Shown here piece by piece: positions 13,600 through 24,699 of a DNA stretch of 64,000 nt. A program made the position numbers and the translations under genes. The notes under the pieces were generated by a model. It was given only the letters and a program-made list of their open reading frames with translations. It was not told the DNA's origin and did no database searches. Within the stretch, counting starts at the first letter, position 1, and each line of letters opens with the position of its first letter. Source of the stretch: Selaginella tamariscina (Eukaryota; Streptophyta; Lycopodiopsida; Selaginellales; Selaginellaceae); contig PUQB01000296.1 of the NCBI GenBank assembly GCA_003024785.1, positions 239,391 to 303,390 of the forward strand, read 5' to 3'.

Positions 13600-14420
13600 A
13601 GGATAATCTAAGTAAACTTTAGGATCCTGCCCCATATGACCCTAGACATGATTATGTTATAACTCCACAAAGAAGATTGTATCTCACACATACCCTCATG
13701 ACATACTAAGGTATTATCATTTACCCTTAAGAAATCATCCTCATTCAAAAAAACAACCCATTTAGGGTGAGAAGGAGTACCTTGACCCACGTCTAACTCC
13801 TAAGGATCTATGAAGTCAAGTTATACCTTAGTCCCCAGGTTAGTACTTAGTATTAACATGAGTTTGCACATGAGGTGAACATGAGTGTTGTGCTAAGAAA
13901 ACCCTAAGGTTAAATTTGAAGAACCCTAAGCATGCGGTCATGAGAGTGCCTCATGAAAGACTTTTGCTAACGAGCTTAGGTTATTCAACTCTTAGACATA
14001 TTCACATAACTCTAAGAAGGACACCCCTAGCCAAGTGTGCTTGCTAACACACTCAATTACAAGACCTAACCTCTCTTGAGTAAATGTCCAAGACTTAGCA
14101 CCAAAATGCAAGCACAAGCACTCATACTTGTAGAGTATCCAACTCCTTGGCATTAAACCAATGACACGACCCCAAAAACATGCATCAAGCATTGTACCAT
14201 GTGTCATATAGCCTAGTGTCACATATTCATGTGACAATATTTTTCAAAGATGTGGACTATCTCGCCATATCCCCTTAGACTCAAGAAATACACTTTGGTA
14301 CCATGAAGGTGGCTCACAAATGCCAACTCTAAATCACATATGTGAACCCTTAAGAATTTGGTAAAGAGAACCCATTTGATTAGCAAAATGTGTACTCCAT
14401 CAAGACCTCCCATGTGCAAA
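13600..14420 (-). mobile_element. Decayed LTR-like block, minus orientation
   Basis: Reverse-complement counterpart of 12345-13195. The AAACTTTAGGATCCTGCC, CACACATACCCTCATGACA and CCTAGTGTCACATATTCATG segments parallel 7260-7850. With the preceding block it forms a second, smaller inverted pair around 13400. Confidence 0.5.
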
Positions 14421-14495
14421 CGGGTATTGAATAAAAAGAGTTAGTTAACTCCTTGGATGCGGCATACTTGCACACAATAGTGTGGATCACAACAG

Positions 14496-14556
14496 TAAGG
14501 GTAGGTTATCCTTAGGGTGTGGCCAACACTAAAGGTAGGTTATCTTTAGGGTGTGA
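14496..14556 (+). repeat. Short two-copy tandem repeat
   Basis: A GGTAGGTTATCYTTAGGGTG unit occurs twice, near 14500 and 14534, with degenerate flanks. No further function can be read. Confidence 0.6.
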
Positions 14557-14838
14557 CATAAGAAGTTAGGGTGGCACAAAGGATGTGCCTTAAAAACATA
14601 AGATAGGCTTATGCCAATAGGGAAGAAAAAACCAAACACCTTTGTATGCTTTCCCCACACTTATTTACTTATTGTATGTGACAAAACCCCTTTAGTTTTC
14701 ATGTTTTATAAAGTGAGTTAGCATGGAATTTTATTCCCAATAGAGATATACATTGTGAGTTTTAATTAATGACTCACTAACCCAAGTTGTTTAGGATGTG
14801 GCAATGTTTCGAGGTGTTTTGAGCACCTTCATGGTACC

Positions 14839-14918
14839 AAATCCATGTATTAAGACACCACTTGCAAATATTCCAAAACCAAAACATATTTGCAAGTGAT
14901 GTCTTAATACATGGATTT
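14839..14918 (+). repeat. Near-perfect hairpin, 33-bp arms, 14-nt loop
   Basis: Left arm 14839-14871 (AAATCCATGTATTAAGACAC...) and right arm 14886-14918 are reverse complements with one mismatch (32/33). The loop is 14872-14885. If transcribed it would fold into a long stem of the size range of a small-RNA precursor or the tip of a foldback MITE. No flanking terminal repeats were identified. Confidence 0.85.
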
Positions 14919-14929
14919 GTTTCTTTCAC

Positions 14930-15900
14930 CTCATGCAGACCTAAGAGCTAGAGTGAAATTTGCTTCCACAATGAGCTTTTTTTTCAGGTAGATAAGGTTT
15001 TATAAGATGTTGCATTGACAATCATGGTTTATATGCAGATTTTGGTGCTTGTAGGTTCTAAAAGAAGGAAATGGAATATTCAAAAAAACTTCATGAAAAA
15101 AGAGACATCTTGTCAAATGTTGTGTTACTTATAAGCAGTTTAGAGATTTTCATAGTGACCAATGCTCAAAATTGAGGCATAATTCAATATGTTGCATGAG
15201 CATGAACAAGTGGAACATGTAAAAAAGTTCAAATCTTAGTTATTGTAGATGGAAACTAGGTTTTGCAAAGCAACTCGCATCAGCAACTTAATTGGTTTTC
15301 AAGGATAGATTGGCCAAAGTAAAGAGCAACATGCGGAGTCATGATCCTTGAAAGCAGCTAAATGCAGCTACAACTTTGTGTGGGGGCAAATGTTTTATGT
15401 GGTTTGAAAACAAGTTCCAATTACAAGGGCGGATGGAGGATGCATTGTTTGGCATTTTGGCTGAGTTTTGAGCATGAGAAGGAAAATTAGGCAACACATG
15501 GAAGGATAGTTGGCTTGGCTGACCTCTTGACCTTTGCAGCTGAAGGTAAACATTGAGTTCAACCTTGCTTATTACAAACATGTTGAGATTGATGGAGCAT
15601 GTGTAAGCTAGTATACACATGACTTTCATGACAATGTTCTTGTGAACATAAGCAACCTTATTTCACTTGCATCAATGAAATATTATCTTGAGAAGGGAAG
15701 ATACATGTTGGAGGCTTTTGAGCAAGCTATTATTGATAACTTTGTAACTCCAAAACTGCAAACAATAAATGAAAGGGTTAGAGGTTACTCCAACTTACAA
15801 ATAAGGTTTGGGAATTGTTTTTGAAACTTTAAAATTTCCTAACAAATACATTTTTCTTCACAAGTAGAAAATGTTGATACTAGGGGGCCTAATTTAGACT
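14930..15900. other. Unassigned stretch upstream of gypsy remnants
   Basis: Contains short open stretches (15339-15629 minus, 15642-15824 plus) with no family motif that I recognise. It probably belongs to the decayed retroelement that follows. Confidence 0.4.
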
Positions 15901-15904
15901 CTAT

Positions 15905-16180
15905 GCACAAAGGTGTTGCCAGATGCTTATAATGAGTGAACTCCTCATGGGACTATGCAACCAAGCGGGTAGTGGCAAAGGCACTATGGGAAGATTCATC
16001 TACGAGAATGTTTTGGCAAGATTCAGTTATCCACTAGAAGCTTTGTTAGGCCAAGGGAGCCAATTCATCAATAAGACATCTAAGAGTTTGTTATTATATT
16101 TATGATCAAGCAATGCATGTCCACAGCGTATTACCCACAAGGGAACAACTAGGTAGAGTTCACCAACAAGGTGATGATAT
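15905..16180 (+). pseudogene. Ty3/gypsy integrase core fragment
   Basis: Across small frameshifts the reading gives a retroviral-type integrase core: FIYENVLARFSYPLE, then a GQGSQFINKT segment (family D-G/R-G-x-x-F), then STAYHPQGNN at 16120-16150. The family uses these residues for strand transfer of cDNA into the chromosome. It is isolated from its own RT and clearly decayed. Confidence 0.75.
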
Positions 16181-16259
16181 ACCCATTATTAGGAAGATAT
16201 GCCATGAGGAGCCTTGATAGTGGGAGGAGATGCTGCCATTTTTCCTCATATTGGACAAT

Positions 16260-17500
16260 GTACATGACAATAATAAAAAGCAACACCATTCCAATTGGCT
16301 TATGAAATGAAGGCTATCATGCCATAGGAGTTCACCATTCCCAACTTAGTACAAAGATGCAGCATGCTGATTTAATAGTGCATTGGTTGGCATTCTAAGA
16401 AAAGAAGGCACAAGAGGTAGATCAGCATATCCACAAGTTTAACCAAGTGTGCAAACTCCAAGAAGTCACTAACAATGCATGGAAACTCAGCATCTTTGGC
16501 TGCAAGCTAGAAGGTAAAGCTCATGCTTGGTGGATGCAGTATCATGGCATCAACAATCAAAGTTAGGTGAGAGAAGACCTTCTTTGACACCTTTTGACAA
16601 GAGAGAGAGAGGAGGAAGTCATCCAGATCCGTGCAATGTAGGGACATGCTAAGAACCCCAACCACCCTCAAAGAGAACTCAAGCTTGCTCCCAATCTACA
16701 AGCCATGGTGGGCGTTGTGTCTAAAAATAGCTAACCCTAACCTTAAAAATTCCCATAATTTATCCTCTATTTGCTACTTATTTCCCTATACAATGGTTTC
16801 GGGAAGGTCACAATCCGTTCCAAATCAAAGATGAATTCAATTTTCTATAATTAAATTGACTAAACTATGGGAGTCTTTTGGGAGCCACAACTATAGTAGG
16901 TTATGTGGACAATCTACCACTAGTCTGGGATACAACAAGTTCCCAACACCATTGTGGACAACAGATCAGGATGAATATCATATTACCACACCTCCACCTC
17001 CATGAAGCCAAACCCTACATTATTCCTCATCCAAATGGCAAACCAAGTAAAAATAGCATCACAAGGAATATTGTGGGAGTTAAGGGTTTGAATCTAGGGA
17101 ATCCCCTTCATGCTCAACATCATAGTGTTGGACATGCACGTGAAGAATGGTTACCAACTATGGTTAGGACAACCTTGGCCATGAGGATAAACACCAAATA
17201 CTCCAATTATTCCACATCGAGCGGCGACAAGCACGCCCACCACTATTGGATGTAAGGCCAACCAAATACACCATGTTTTAGTGTCAAAAGAGGGACTTAA
17301 AGATGAGGAGGAGGACATCATTTTAAGATGCTTACCAAACTTGTTTGTGGTAGGCAAGGTCGACCTAAAGGCAGTGACGTCCTACTAAGAAGTGATATAT
17401 TTGGAGACATTGGAGCCTCAACTCTCTTGTTATTGGAGAAGGACATTGTGGGAGGAGTTTCGTGACCAACCAGCATTCAGATGAAGCATTGGATGCACAC
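16260..17500 (+). pseudogene. Gypsy gag-like remnant
   Basis: Around 16380-16560 the reading includes HIHKFNQVCKLQ, GCKLEGKAHAWWMQYHG and a following acidic/Arg-rich helix, which resemble the retrotransposon gag domain (capsid) with its conserved AxxWW. Downstream to 17500 the frames are open only in short pieces. No zinc knuckle is clear. Confidence 0.6.
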
Positions 17501-17759
17501 TGTAAGGGTTAATGTTCAAGGAGATCCACATGTGATTGAAGATTGTCCAGTTGCAATGCCAGAGCACAAAGAGGTCTTTGCATGGACGTACAAGGTCTAC
17601 AAGGAGTTCCTACCCAGCTAAGCACACACAAGATTTGGCTCAAGCTTGACACAAAACCAACCCAACTACAATGATACTTGACGAACCCCAACTATGCCAA
17701 AAATGTTGAGGAGATCAGCAAGTGGCTGGTAGTGGAGTTCTTCTACTCCATCATCTAAT

Positions 17760-18900
17760 CCCCATTCTTATTTGAGAGGTGTGGATAAAGAAGGCTGAAG
17801 CCCTCTGATCAACTACTCACTTGCTACCCTCAGCAGATTTCTAATGTTCATGCTAACAAAGACCACGTTCACCTCGGACTAGGGAGTGTTTGCATTCCAA
17901 GTCATGCATTTTGGGATATGCAACGCCTCAGCAACATTCCAAAGGCTAGTAGTACAACATGTGTTCCCCAAAACCCTCACCACCTTTGTGAAGGCCTTCC
18001 TAGACAACATTACAATGTATGGAGATGTAGAGAACCATGTATGACATCTATAATGGGTGTTCATGAGTTTGGTGTATCCTTAACTCGGCAAATTGCATTT
18101 TTAGGATGACATTTGGGGCATGCCTTCGACATATTGTTTATTATTGGGAAGGAATTCTGTGGAAACAATAGACATGTTGGGACCCATGAACGTCATTGAA
18201 CCTCATTGATTCCTCAATAAGGCAAGATTCTACAAAAAGTTCATTAGGTAGTTCGCCAGCAAAGTTCCTAGCCAAGGAACACTGGATAGAGGTATGCTAG
18301 ACCACATTCAAGGGACTTATTTGAGGCACCCATCTTTGTACCACAGCACTAAGACAAGGAGTTCCACTTACAAAGCTATTGATTAAGTGTAGCAGCAAAA
18401 ACAAACATGAGCATGCTCAAATTGATCGCCTACTCAAGCTAGTTGATGACCGCATAAGAACAACACCATCAATAAGAAGTGTATATTTGTGATTTACGTA
18501 GTAACTAGGTTCCATCACTACTTGCTCAGCAACCACTTCATTCATGTGGTGGACCATTATGAGTTGTTATACATAGTCAGCAAGCCACAATTAGTATGGG
18601 GACCAGCCCAATGGGTATTGATTCTATAAGAGTTTAACTTCATGATGGTATACAAGGCCATTAAGAGGCATGTATCCCATGATCTCCTCTAGAGGATCAC
18701 GTCATGCAAACCACCAGTGGCCCTCTAGCTCTAAAAGATACCCGACATTGACTTGTTTTAGGTTTGCACTAACTAGTTACAACAAGACCCACAAGATGTA
18801 CAAGATTTCACAATGGCATACCATATTGGCAATAGCCTATCCACCAATACTTGCTCAAAAATTGACAACCAGAAGAGGAGGCTGGTGATGAAGGCATTGC
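17760..18900 (+). pseudogene. Ty3/gypsy reverse transcriptase and RNase H remnant
   Basis: At 17870-18020 the frames read GVFAFQVMHFGICNASATFQRL and AFLDNITMYGDVENH. This is the RT palm region; the family normally has a D-D pair here and this copy shows LDN. An RNase H-like reading follows to about 18720. Several stops show that it is dead. Confidence 0.75.
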
Positions 18901-19019
18901 CATTCTAGCTCATTTATGATCAAATGTACAATGGGACAACATCTCTCTTAATTATAAAATTCCTGAAGTTTTGTAGGCAACGCATAAAGGGGGAGAAAAC
19001 AACATGCAAGGTCCTATCG

Positions 19020-19300
19020 TGGCCCATTATTTTTCATGATGAGGTAGGTGTAGCACACAATTGTAATGTATTGGGAGATCAATAGCCCAAGCAGGACTCT
19101 CAGCTTTCGAGAAATAAGGACTAGACTTCATGGGATAGATCAATCACCAATCCTCAAGAGCAAGACACATCATGATGGCAACAAACTATGTGATGAAGTG
19201 GGCAAAAGTGAAGGCTTTATGATCAGCAATAGGTTCATCTATGAGCACATACTGGCAAGGTTTGAATGTCCATTAAAAAAAATAATAGACTAGTGTCACA
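19020..19300 (+). pseudogene. Second gypsy integrase fragment
   Basis: Reads WEINSPSRTLSFREI and then FIYEHILARFECPLKKIID. The latter parallels the integrase segment at 15990-16040, so this is a second copy or a displaced continuation of the same family. It ends close to the left boundary of the palindrome-array unit. Confidence 0.7.
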
Positions 19301-19789
19301 TGTTCTATGACATCATTTCGCAAGACGTAGGCTATTTTGCCATAGCCCTTTATACTCAAGAGCTACACATGATGCCATGAATGTGGTTCGCAGATGCCAA
19401 TCTAGAAACCCTACTTGTTAACACTTAATGAACATGGTAATGAGAACCTTTCAGCCAAGATCTCATTCTCATAATTAAATGAGGGCACAAATAATAATGC
19501 ACGTTGTAACTAAAATGGGCATGATATGTGAAAATGGGAATATAAAATAAATTGCAAATTAATACTTAAGTTTTTAAATATTAATTAATTATTTAATTAA
19601 TATGTAATTAAGAATATTAATTAACTAATAAATTAATCCTTCAATAACCTTACTTAGTAAGGAATATTCCTAAAATATTTAAAATATTCATATTATTCTT
19701 CGTTCTAAAAATAGTTTACAATAATTAAAAAATACTATTAAACATAATTACAAATGAAATCATTTTTTCATCAACATGTTAATTTATTT

Positions 19790-20157
19790 ATAAATACTTT
19801 TGTCCTAACCATACAGAGAAATCTCTCATTTTGTTTAAATCATCACTCTCCGGATTAATTGAATCATTTTGGTCAATATATTGGTGTTGTTGCCACTACT
19901 TAACACTCTTACGAATGCAATTAGGAGTTGTCATCCTTGTTAATACATAAGATGTAATAAGACTATGTCTGCATAAAGGCTCATCTAAAAAATGATGTTC
20001 TTTAAGAATAATATTGTAAAATGCCTAGTTGCTATCCTTTATTTTATAAAACTCAAAATCACGAGAAAGAAAAGCGTTAGAAAATGTTTGATATGGTGGA
20101 TACTGCTCACAAAAGTTTTCGAGATTCTTCTTTCTGAGGCACGTTCCCATATCCTAG
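19790..20157 (-). pseudogene. C-terminal remnant of HAD phosphatase-like gene, unit 1
   Basis: Nucleotide-level match to 29600-29957 of the intact copy, with frameshifts and stops. Homology stops abruptly at about 20142. It is followed by a stretch of about 18-22 nt (AAAACATCGTTACCATGG) that is the reverse complement of 30713-30730 in unit 2. Homology then resumes at the counterpart of 31424. The copy thus carries a deletion of about 1.47 kb with an inverted filler. Confidence 0.7.
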
Positions 20158-20158
20158 C

Positions 20159-22335
20159 TTAAAACATCGTTACCATGGAAATGGACCCCCTAGTGTAGTA
20201 GTAAAAAACCCATGCATCACTATGAGGACCCCTGATCAAGTTGACGATGCTCCGTGCCGCTTGACTTGTGATGTTTGGATAATGTACATTGCCAAATATG
20301 TCCCTCTCAACTATCAATGTATCAGATGGAGGTTCAGGCCCGTTGGAGTGCAAACAGATGCCTGGTCAGTCATTTAGAAGTTTGAAATTGTTTGGTGCAT
20401 TCTTAACAACCAAGTGAACAACCGTATCAATGCACTTGGGATCAGCATCATTCATATAAAATCCGAAAACATAGGTATCAGTGAAGAGTGCAAGCATGAA
20501 TTCAATAATAAATACCTTTTTTGTACATGCTTGCACGGCTAAGTTTGTCCATCAAATCCTCTAGTGTCCTATATGTCGAAGGATTTTTTGACAACCTCTG
20601 ATCCATCACGAACAATTGAAACGGTTTCTTACAAGCAATGATGTTACCCCATAAAGTAACATTATTGTACAAGCATATCATTATCTGTCACATGCAAATA
20701 TTTGCTGACCTCTTCGTATGTTGAGGCCGAGGTCCAACCCAGTTTGTGGCAGTGTATTCCCAACCACTCTTTGAAGTGCTTGATCATCTTCAACTCCATT
20801 GCCTTGACATGAAAAGCAGAGGTGGGGCTACTGTTGTTAATCTGTAGTTTGTCATCAATCACCAAATCAATCAAAACTTCCATCTCCTCCATCGTTGTTT
20901 CATTTAAAGGCTTCTATCATATGAGCTTAAATCGTTGTTACATCCTTTGTAATTGAACAGACTTAGCCTTCGGCGTCTTACTAGGTTTCTTTGCAGACTT
21001 CTCTAAGGGTTCCTCTTCACTTGTCTGCTTCTTCTTCAGTGTTCCTTTTGAAAAGAATTCCATAATCCTCAACCATTTGGCAAAGATCTTATCCTCGGGA
21101 CAAGAAATCAACATCATCAAAAAGGATATTTCCTTCCTACCCACATGGGCAAAATCAGCTGCTACAAATTCTTCAACTCTTGAAAAAAAGAAACAGATTA
21201 ATATACCGACAAGATAAATCCCACCCAAACAATTTACTTCCCGGTACATTGCACATTGTGCCTGCAGTAGCTCTTTCTGGTCACCCAAGATGTTCCCACA
21301 TGGCTCGCGTGTGTTTAAACTTCTCCCATATTTTGCTGTTGTATGGTTGATGTCGATAGCGTCCCATTCCGCCAATAACTTATGGTACTGCTCGATTATG
21401 AGATTTGGCTTAGCTAAAAACACCGATCTTTTTGTCAACTTCTCACGAGTATGCTCGAAAAGTTTTGTTGCCATCGTTCCTTTGTTGTGTTCATCAAGAA
21501 GTCATTGGGCTGCCGTTATTGTGTGTTGGCCACTAATGATGTAGTACTTGATTGATTTTTTATTCTTCGTTTGAATCTTCATGATTTGTTCTGGTGTTGT
21601 CACCCACACTTTATCAGTACCTTTCTTTCTTTTGTAGTATGGGCACAAAACAACATTATGTGAAATGGTATAAGAATTGTTGTCCTTCATCTTCTCCATG
21701 AGCTCAGCTACACGTTCCTGGTTAAGTGGCTTGTAATTGAAGTTTGGGTTGACGTTGCAATACTTAACCCTACACTCATAAATCCTATCATCCAACATCA
21801 TTTCCTTGTGGCTTATTGCAGCATGGGAAGTAGACATCTAATTGGATCCCCTTTATAGATGGGCTTTCGTTGAGTTGAAGAAGAACTCCACGGTCAACAT
21901 CATTAGTGAACATGTGAAGATCATTATCCACAAGTCGATAAGACCACCCGAGATTAATGTTGTAATTGGTGACCTCTGGATCGAGAACGTGACATTGGAT
22001 GGAACAAGGCATATGTGTCGAGCATCATCCAATCTGGGTTCATAGACTGCTTTCAGGTGCTTGATTAGTAAATCTATTTTCCATTGTTTTGCTTGTTTAT
22101 GCGATGTGACAGAGGTTAGTTTGACAGCAACCATGGTTGCTCCAATGCGCTTCCCATTTATTTTGAAATATGGCCAAGTTGATTCCAAATCCCCTACCCA
22201 TCTCTTCTCCTACTCTCATCTTTAATGTCACCTCAATTCCACATCTGAATACAAAAATGATTAGTTCTTCAAGCACATATCCGAGTATAATATATTTTAT
22301 TTTAATTCTTACCTAGAATTTGACGACGACTCTAT
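20159..22335 (-). pseudogene. ParB-like gene, unit 1 (degenerate)
   Basis: Collinear with the minus-strand gene at 31042-34142. The ParB-fold segment is readable at 21502-21837 with VNPNFNYKPLNQERVAEL and IISGQHTITAAQ. The helical middle (EHTREKLTKRS, YHKLLAEWDA) is at 20938-21474, and the Lys/Ser-rich KKPSKTPKAKS segment and downstream part at 20662-20892. Compared with unit 2, roughly 300 bp between the N-terminal region and the ParB domain is deleted near 21840, the acidic C-terminal tail is gone, and the inferred in-frame ATG is ATA at 22333-22335. It is therefore a pseudogene even allowing for consensus errors. Confidence 0.65.
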
Positions 22336-22659
22336 ACTAATGACTGAATCTCCTTGTTTGATCAAAATCGTCCTTCTGCACAATAATACACTATAAATAC
22401 AAATCATATAAAAACGCACACACACTTGTATAAACCCAAATAACAAAAATAATACACTAAAATTCACATACACCCTGCTTTGTCTCAGAGAGAAGTGGAC
22501 GAGATTAACTGTTCAAAGCTCAGTTTTGTGAGACATATAACATTTCGTTTTAAAACCACCACAAACGTGAGCTTTGGACAGTTTCACATATGGTAAAATG
22601 ATAGAAGTAAATAAAATAAGATATGCAACTTATATATACTAATACATATATTTCACATA

Positions 22660-23725
22660 GAAGGTGGGGCAAGATTTATCTCGCCATACTTTTATGCCTC
22701 CTAAAACAGTGGGCAGGATTAATCTCGCCACCTTTCTCAATCCCCTAAATGGGTGTGCGGGATTAATCCCGCCATTGGCTTCAGAGAAAACTGGTTGGGA
22801 TTTATTTGGCACATCCATTTAGGGGAAAGAGAAGGGTGGCAGGATTAATCTCGCCCATCATGAAGGATGATGGAATTAATCTCGCCACCCTTCTCAGTCC
22901 CCTCAATTGGTATGTAGTAACACTTCTCCGTCTCAGACAGAGGTGGTCAGAATTGATTCAATTCACCAATAGAGGAAAAAGAGAAAGGTGGCGGGACTAA
23001 TTCAGCCACCCCTTCCATGCCTGGTGGGCGGGATTAATCCCGCCCACGACACTCTCATATGGATTAAGGCAATTGGCGGGATTAATTCCGCCACCAGGCA
23101 TAGAAGGGTTGGCGAGATTAATCCGGCTGCCCTCTCGTAAATCATGCACACACACACACATATATGGGTGGCGGGATTAATCCCCCTGCCCTTCAGAAGG
23201 GATGAGTGTGGGGCAGATTAATCCTGCCGCACACCCATGCCTTGTGCAGAAGGCGGCAGGATTAATCCCACCACTCATGGCATGTGTGAAGGGCCTGGGC
23301 AGCGGGATTAATCCCGCCATCTTCTGTGCAAGGCATGGGTGTGCGACGGACCTAGGCTCTTCACGCAGGCCATGGGCAGCGAGATTAATCCCGTCGCACT
23401 CCGCATAGGGCATGGGCGTGCGGTGGGATTAATCCCGCCACCTAAGCCCTTTACGCAGGCCATGGGCGGCGAGATTAATCTCACCGCTCTTTGGTTAGCC
23501 TCATGGGCAGCGAGATTAATCCTGCGCTCATGAGGCTAACCAAATAGCCTGCATGAAAGGCGGCGGGATTAATCCTGCCGCTGAGGCTAACCAAATAGCC
23601 TGCGTAAGGGCGCGGGATTAATCTCGTTGCTCATGAAGCTAACCAAATAACGTGCATGAAGGGCGGCGGGATTAATCTCGCCGCTCATGAGGGTAACGGA
23701 TGAGTGGCGGGATTAATCCCGCCAC
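22660..23725. repeat. Palindrome array 1
   Basis: About 23 copies of GGCGGGATTAATCCCGCC or close variants (for example at 22757, 23027, 23300, 23560 and 23703), usually 35-55 bp apart. The spacers are themselves repeated: GCATGGGCGTGCG-like pieces and GAGGCTAACCAAATAGCCTG-like pieces recur. The array is GC-rich inside very AT-rich DNA. It lies upstream of the ParB-like gene of unit 1 and is homologous to array 3. More degenerate at its left end. Confidence 0.9.
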
Positions 23726-23744
23726 CCATATACGGGAGTGTGCG

Positions 23745-24640
23745 TGTGTGCAGAGACAGAAAAATCAATAAGATTATATAGATACAAACACATATATATA
23801 TTTTATATATGTGTATATTATATATATATATATATATGGATATGTATTTCATGTGTGTGCTAAATAAATTAAATTATACATATACACACACATATATATT
23901 GTATATGTATATGTGTGTGTAGGAGAGTGCGTGTGTGTGCCAGAGATAGATAAATCAAATAAAATTATAGTGATACACACACACATATGTATATGTATAT
24001 ATATGTATATCATGTGTGTGTGCTAAATAAATTAAATTATACAGATACACACACACACACACACACACACATGTGTGTGTGTGTGTGTGTGTATGTATAT
24101 ACATGAGTGTGCGTGTGTGTGCGAGAGATAGATAAATTAATTAAATTATACAGATATTGGTACACATAATATGTATGTATATATGTATATATATGTGTGT
24201 ATATGTATAACATCCCGGGAAGAGGATCAGTAGTCTGGTCCGGGTTCGACGGGACGACCATCGGCGAAGCAGTTGGTTTCCGAGGCCAGGCTGGCCGCGG
24301 CAGACCAGCCCCGGTTGGTTTTCGTGGATGGGGGCAGGCCCAGCAAGGGAATGGCTCGGGGGCCTATATCGCGTGTATGCGTGTGTGAGCAAAATAAATA
24401 AAATCATACAGATAAACAAACCACACACACACACACATATATATACATGAGTGTACGTGTGTGTGCGAGAGATAAAGACATATACACACACATATGTGTG
24501 TGTGTGTGCGCGAGAGATAAATAAATAAATTTTATTATTAAGATACACACACATATAAATGTATATGTGAATAAAAATAAATAAATAAATACATGAGTGT
24601 GTGTGTGAGAGAGAGAGAGGTCTCACCTGTGTGTGAGAGA
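23745..24640. repeat. CA/TG and TA microsatellite tract
   Basis: Interleaved (CA)n, (TG)n, (TA)n and GAGAGA runs, with repeated TAAATAAATTAAATTATACAGA-type units near 23860, 24020 and 24130. Open stretches on the minus strand here, such as THTHTH/VCVCVC runs, are low-complexity artefacts. Confidence 0.9.
24212..24366. other. GC-rich island inside the microsatellite tract
   Basis: About 155 bp of complex GC-rich sequence (starts CCCGGGAAGAGGATCAG, contains TCCGGGTTCGACGGGACG and CTGGCCGCGGCAGACC) with sharp borders to TA/TG repeats. It is not a palindrome-array monomer and matches nothing else I can find in the window. The origin is unknown; it could be an inserted fragment of another element. 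Confidence 0.6.
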
Positions 24641-24672
24641 AAAGGAGATTTCACAGCTGCCGCCTCTGCCAT
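24627..24672 (-). other. Candidate first coding exon of the ParB-like gene, unit 1
   Basis: On the minus strand an ATG follows a TTAGGGTTTC telo-box-like leader and opens a 46-nt exon (MAEAAAVKSPF...) ending CACACAG before a GTGAGA donor. The next acceptor on this strand is the TGCAG just upstream of the KDDLIKQGDRVIS-type exon near 22380. The frames do not join without a one-base shift, so this remains tentative. The equivalent in unit 2 falls in the N gap. Confidence 0.35.
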
Positions 24673-24699
24673 CTTTCTTCTTGAAACCCTAAGAATATA

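Noticed and set aside
22660..23725. CRISPR-like array
   Set aside because: Regular palindromic repeats with spacers look CRISPR-like, but the spacers recur within and between arrays, the context is eukaryotic and there are no cas genes.
24037..24626. Minus-strand open frames rich in His-Thr and Cys-Val in the microsatellite tract
   Set aside because: Low-complexity translation of CA/TG repeats without protein features.
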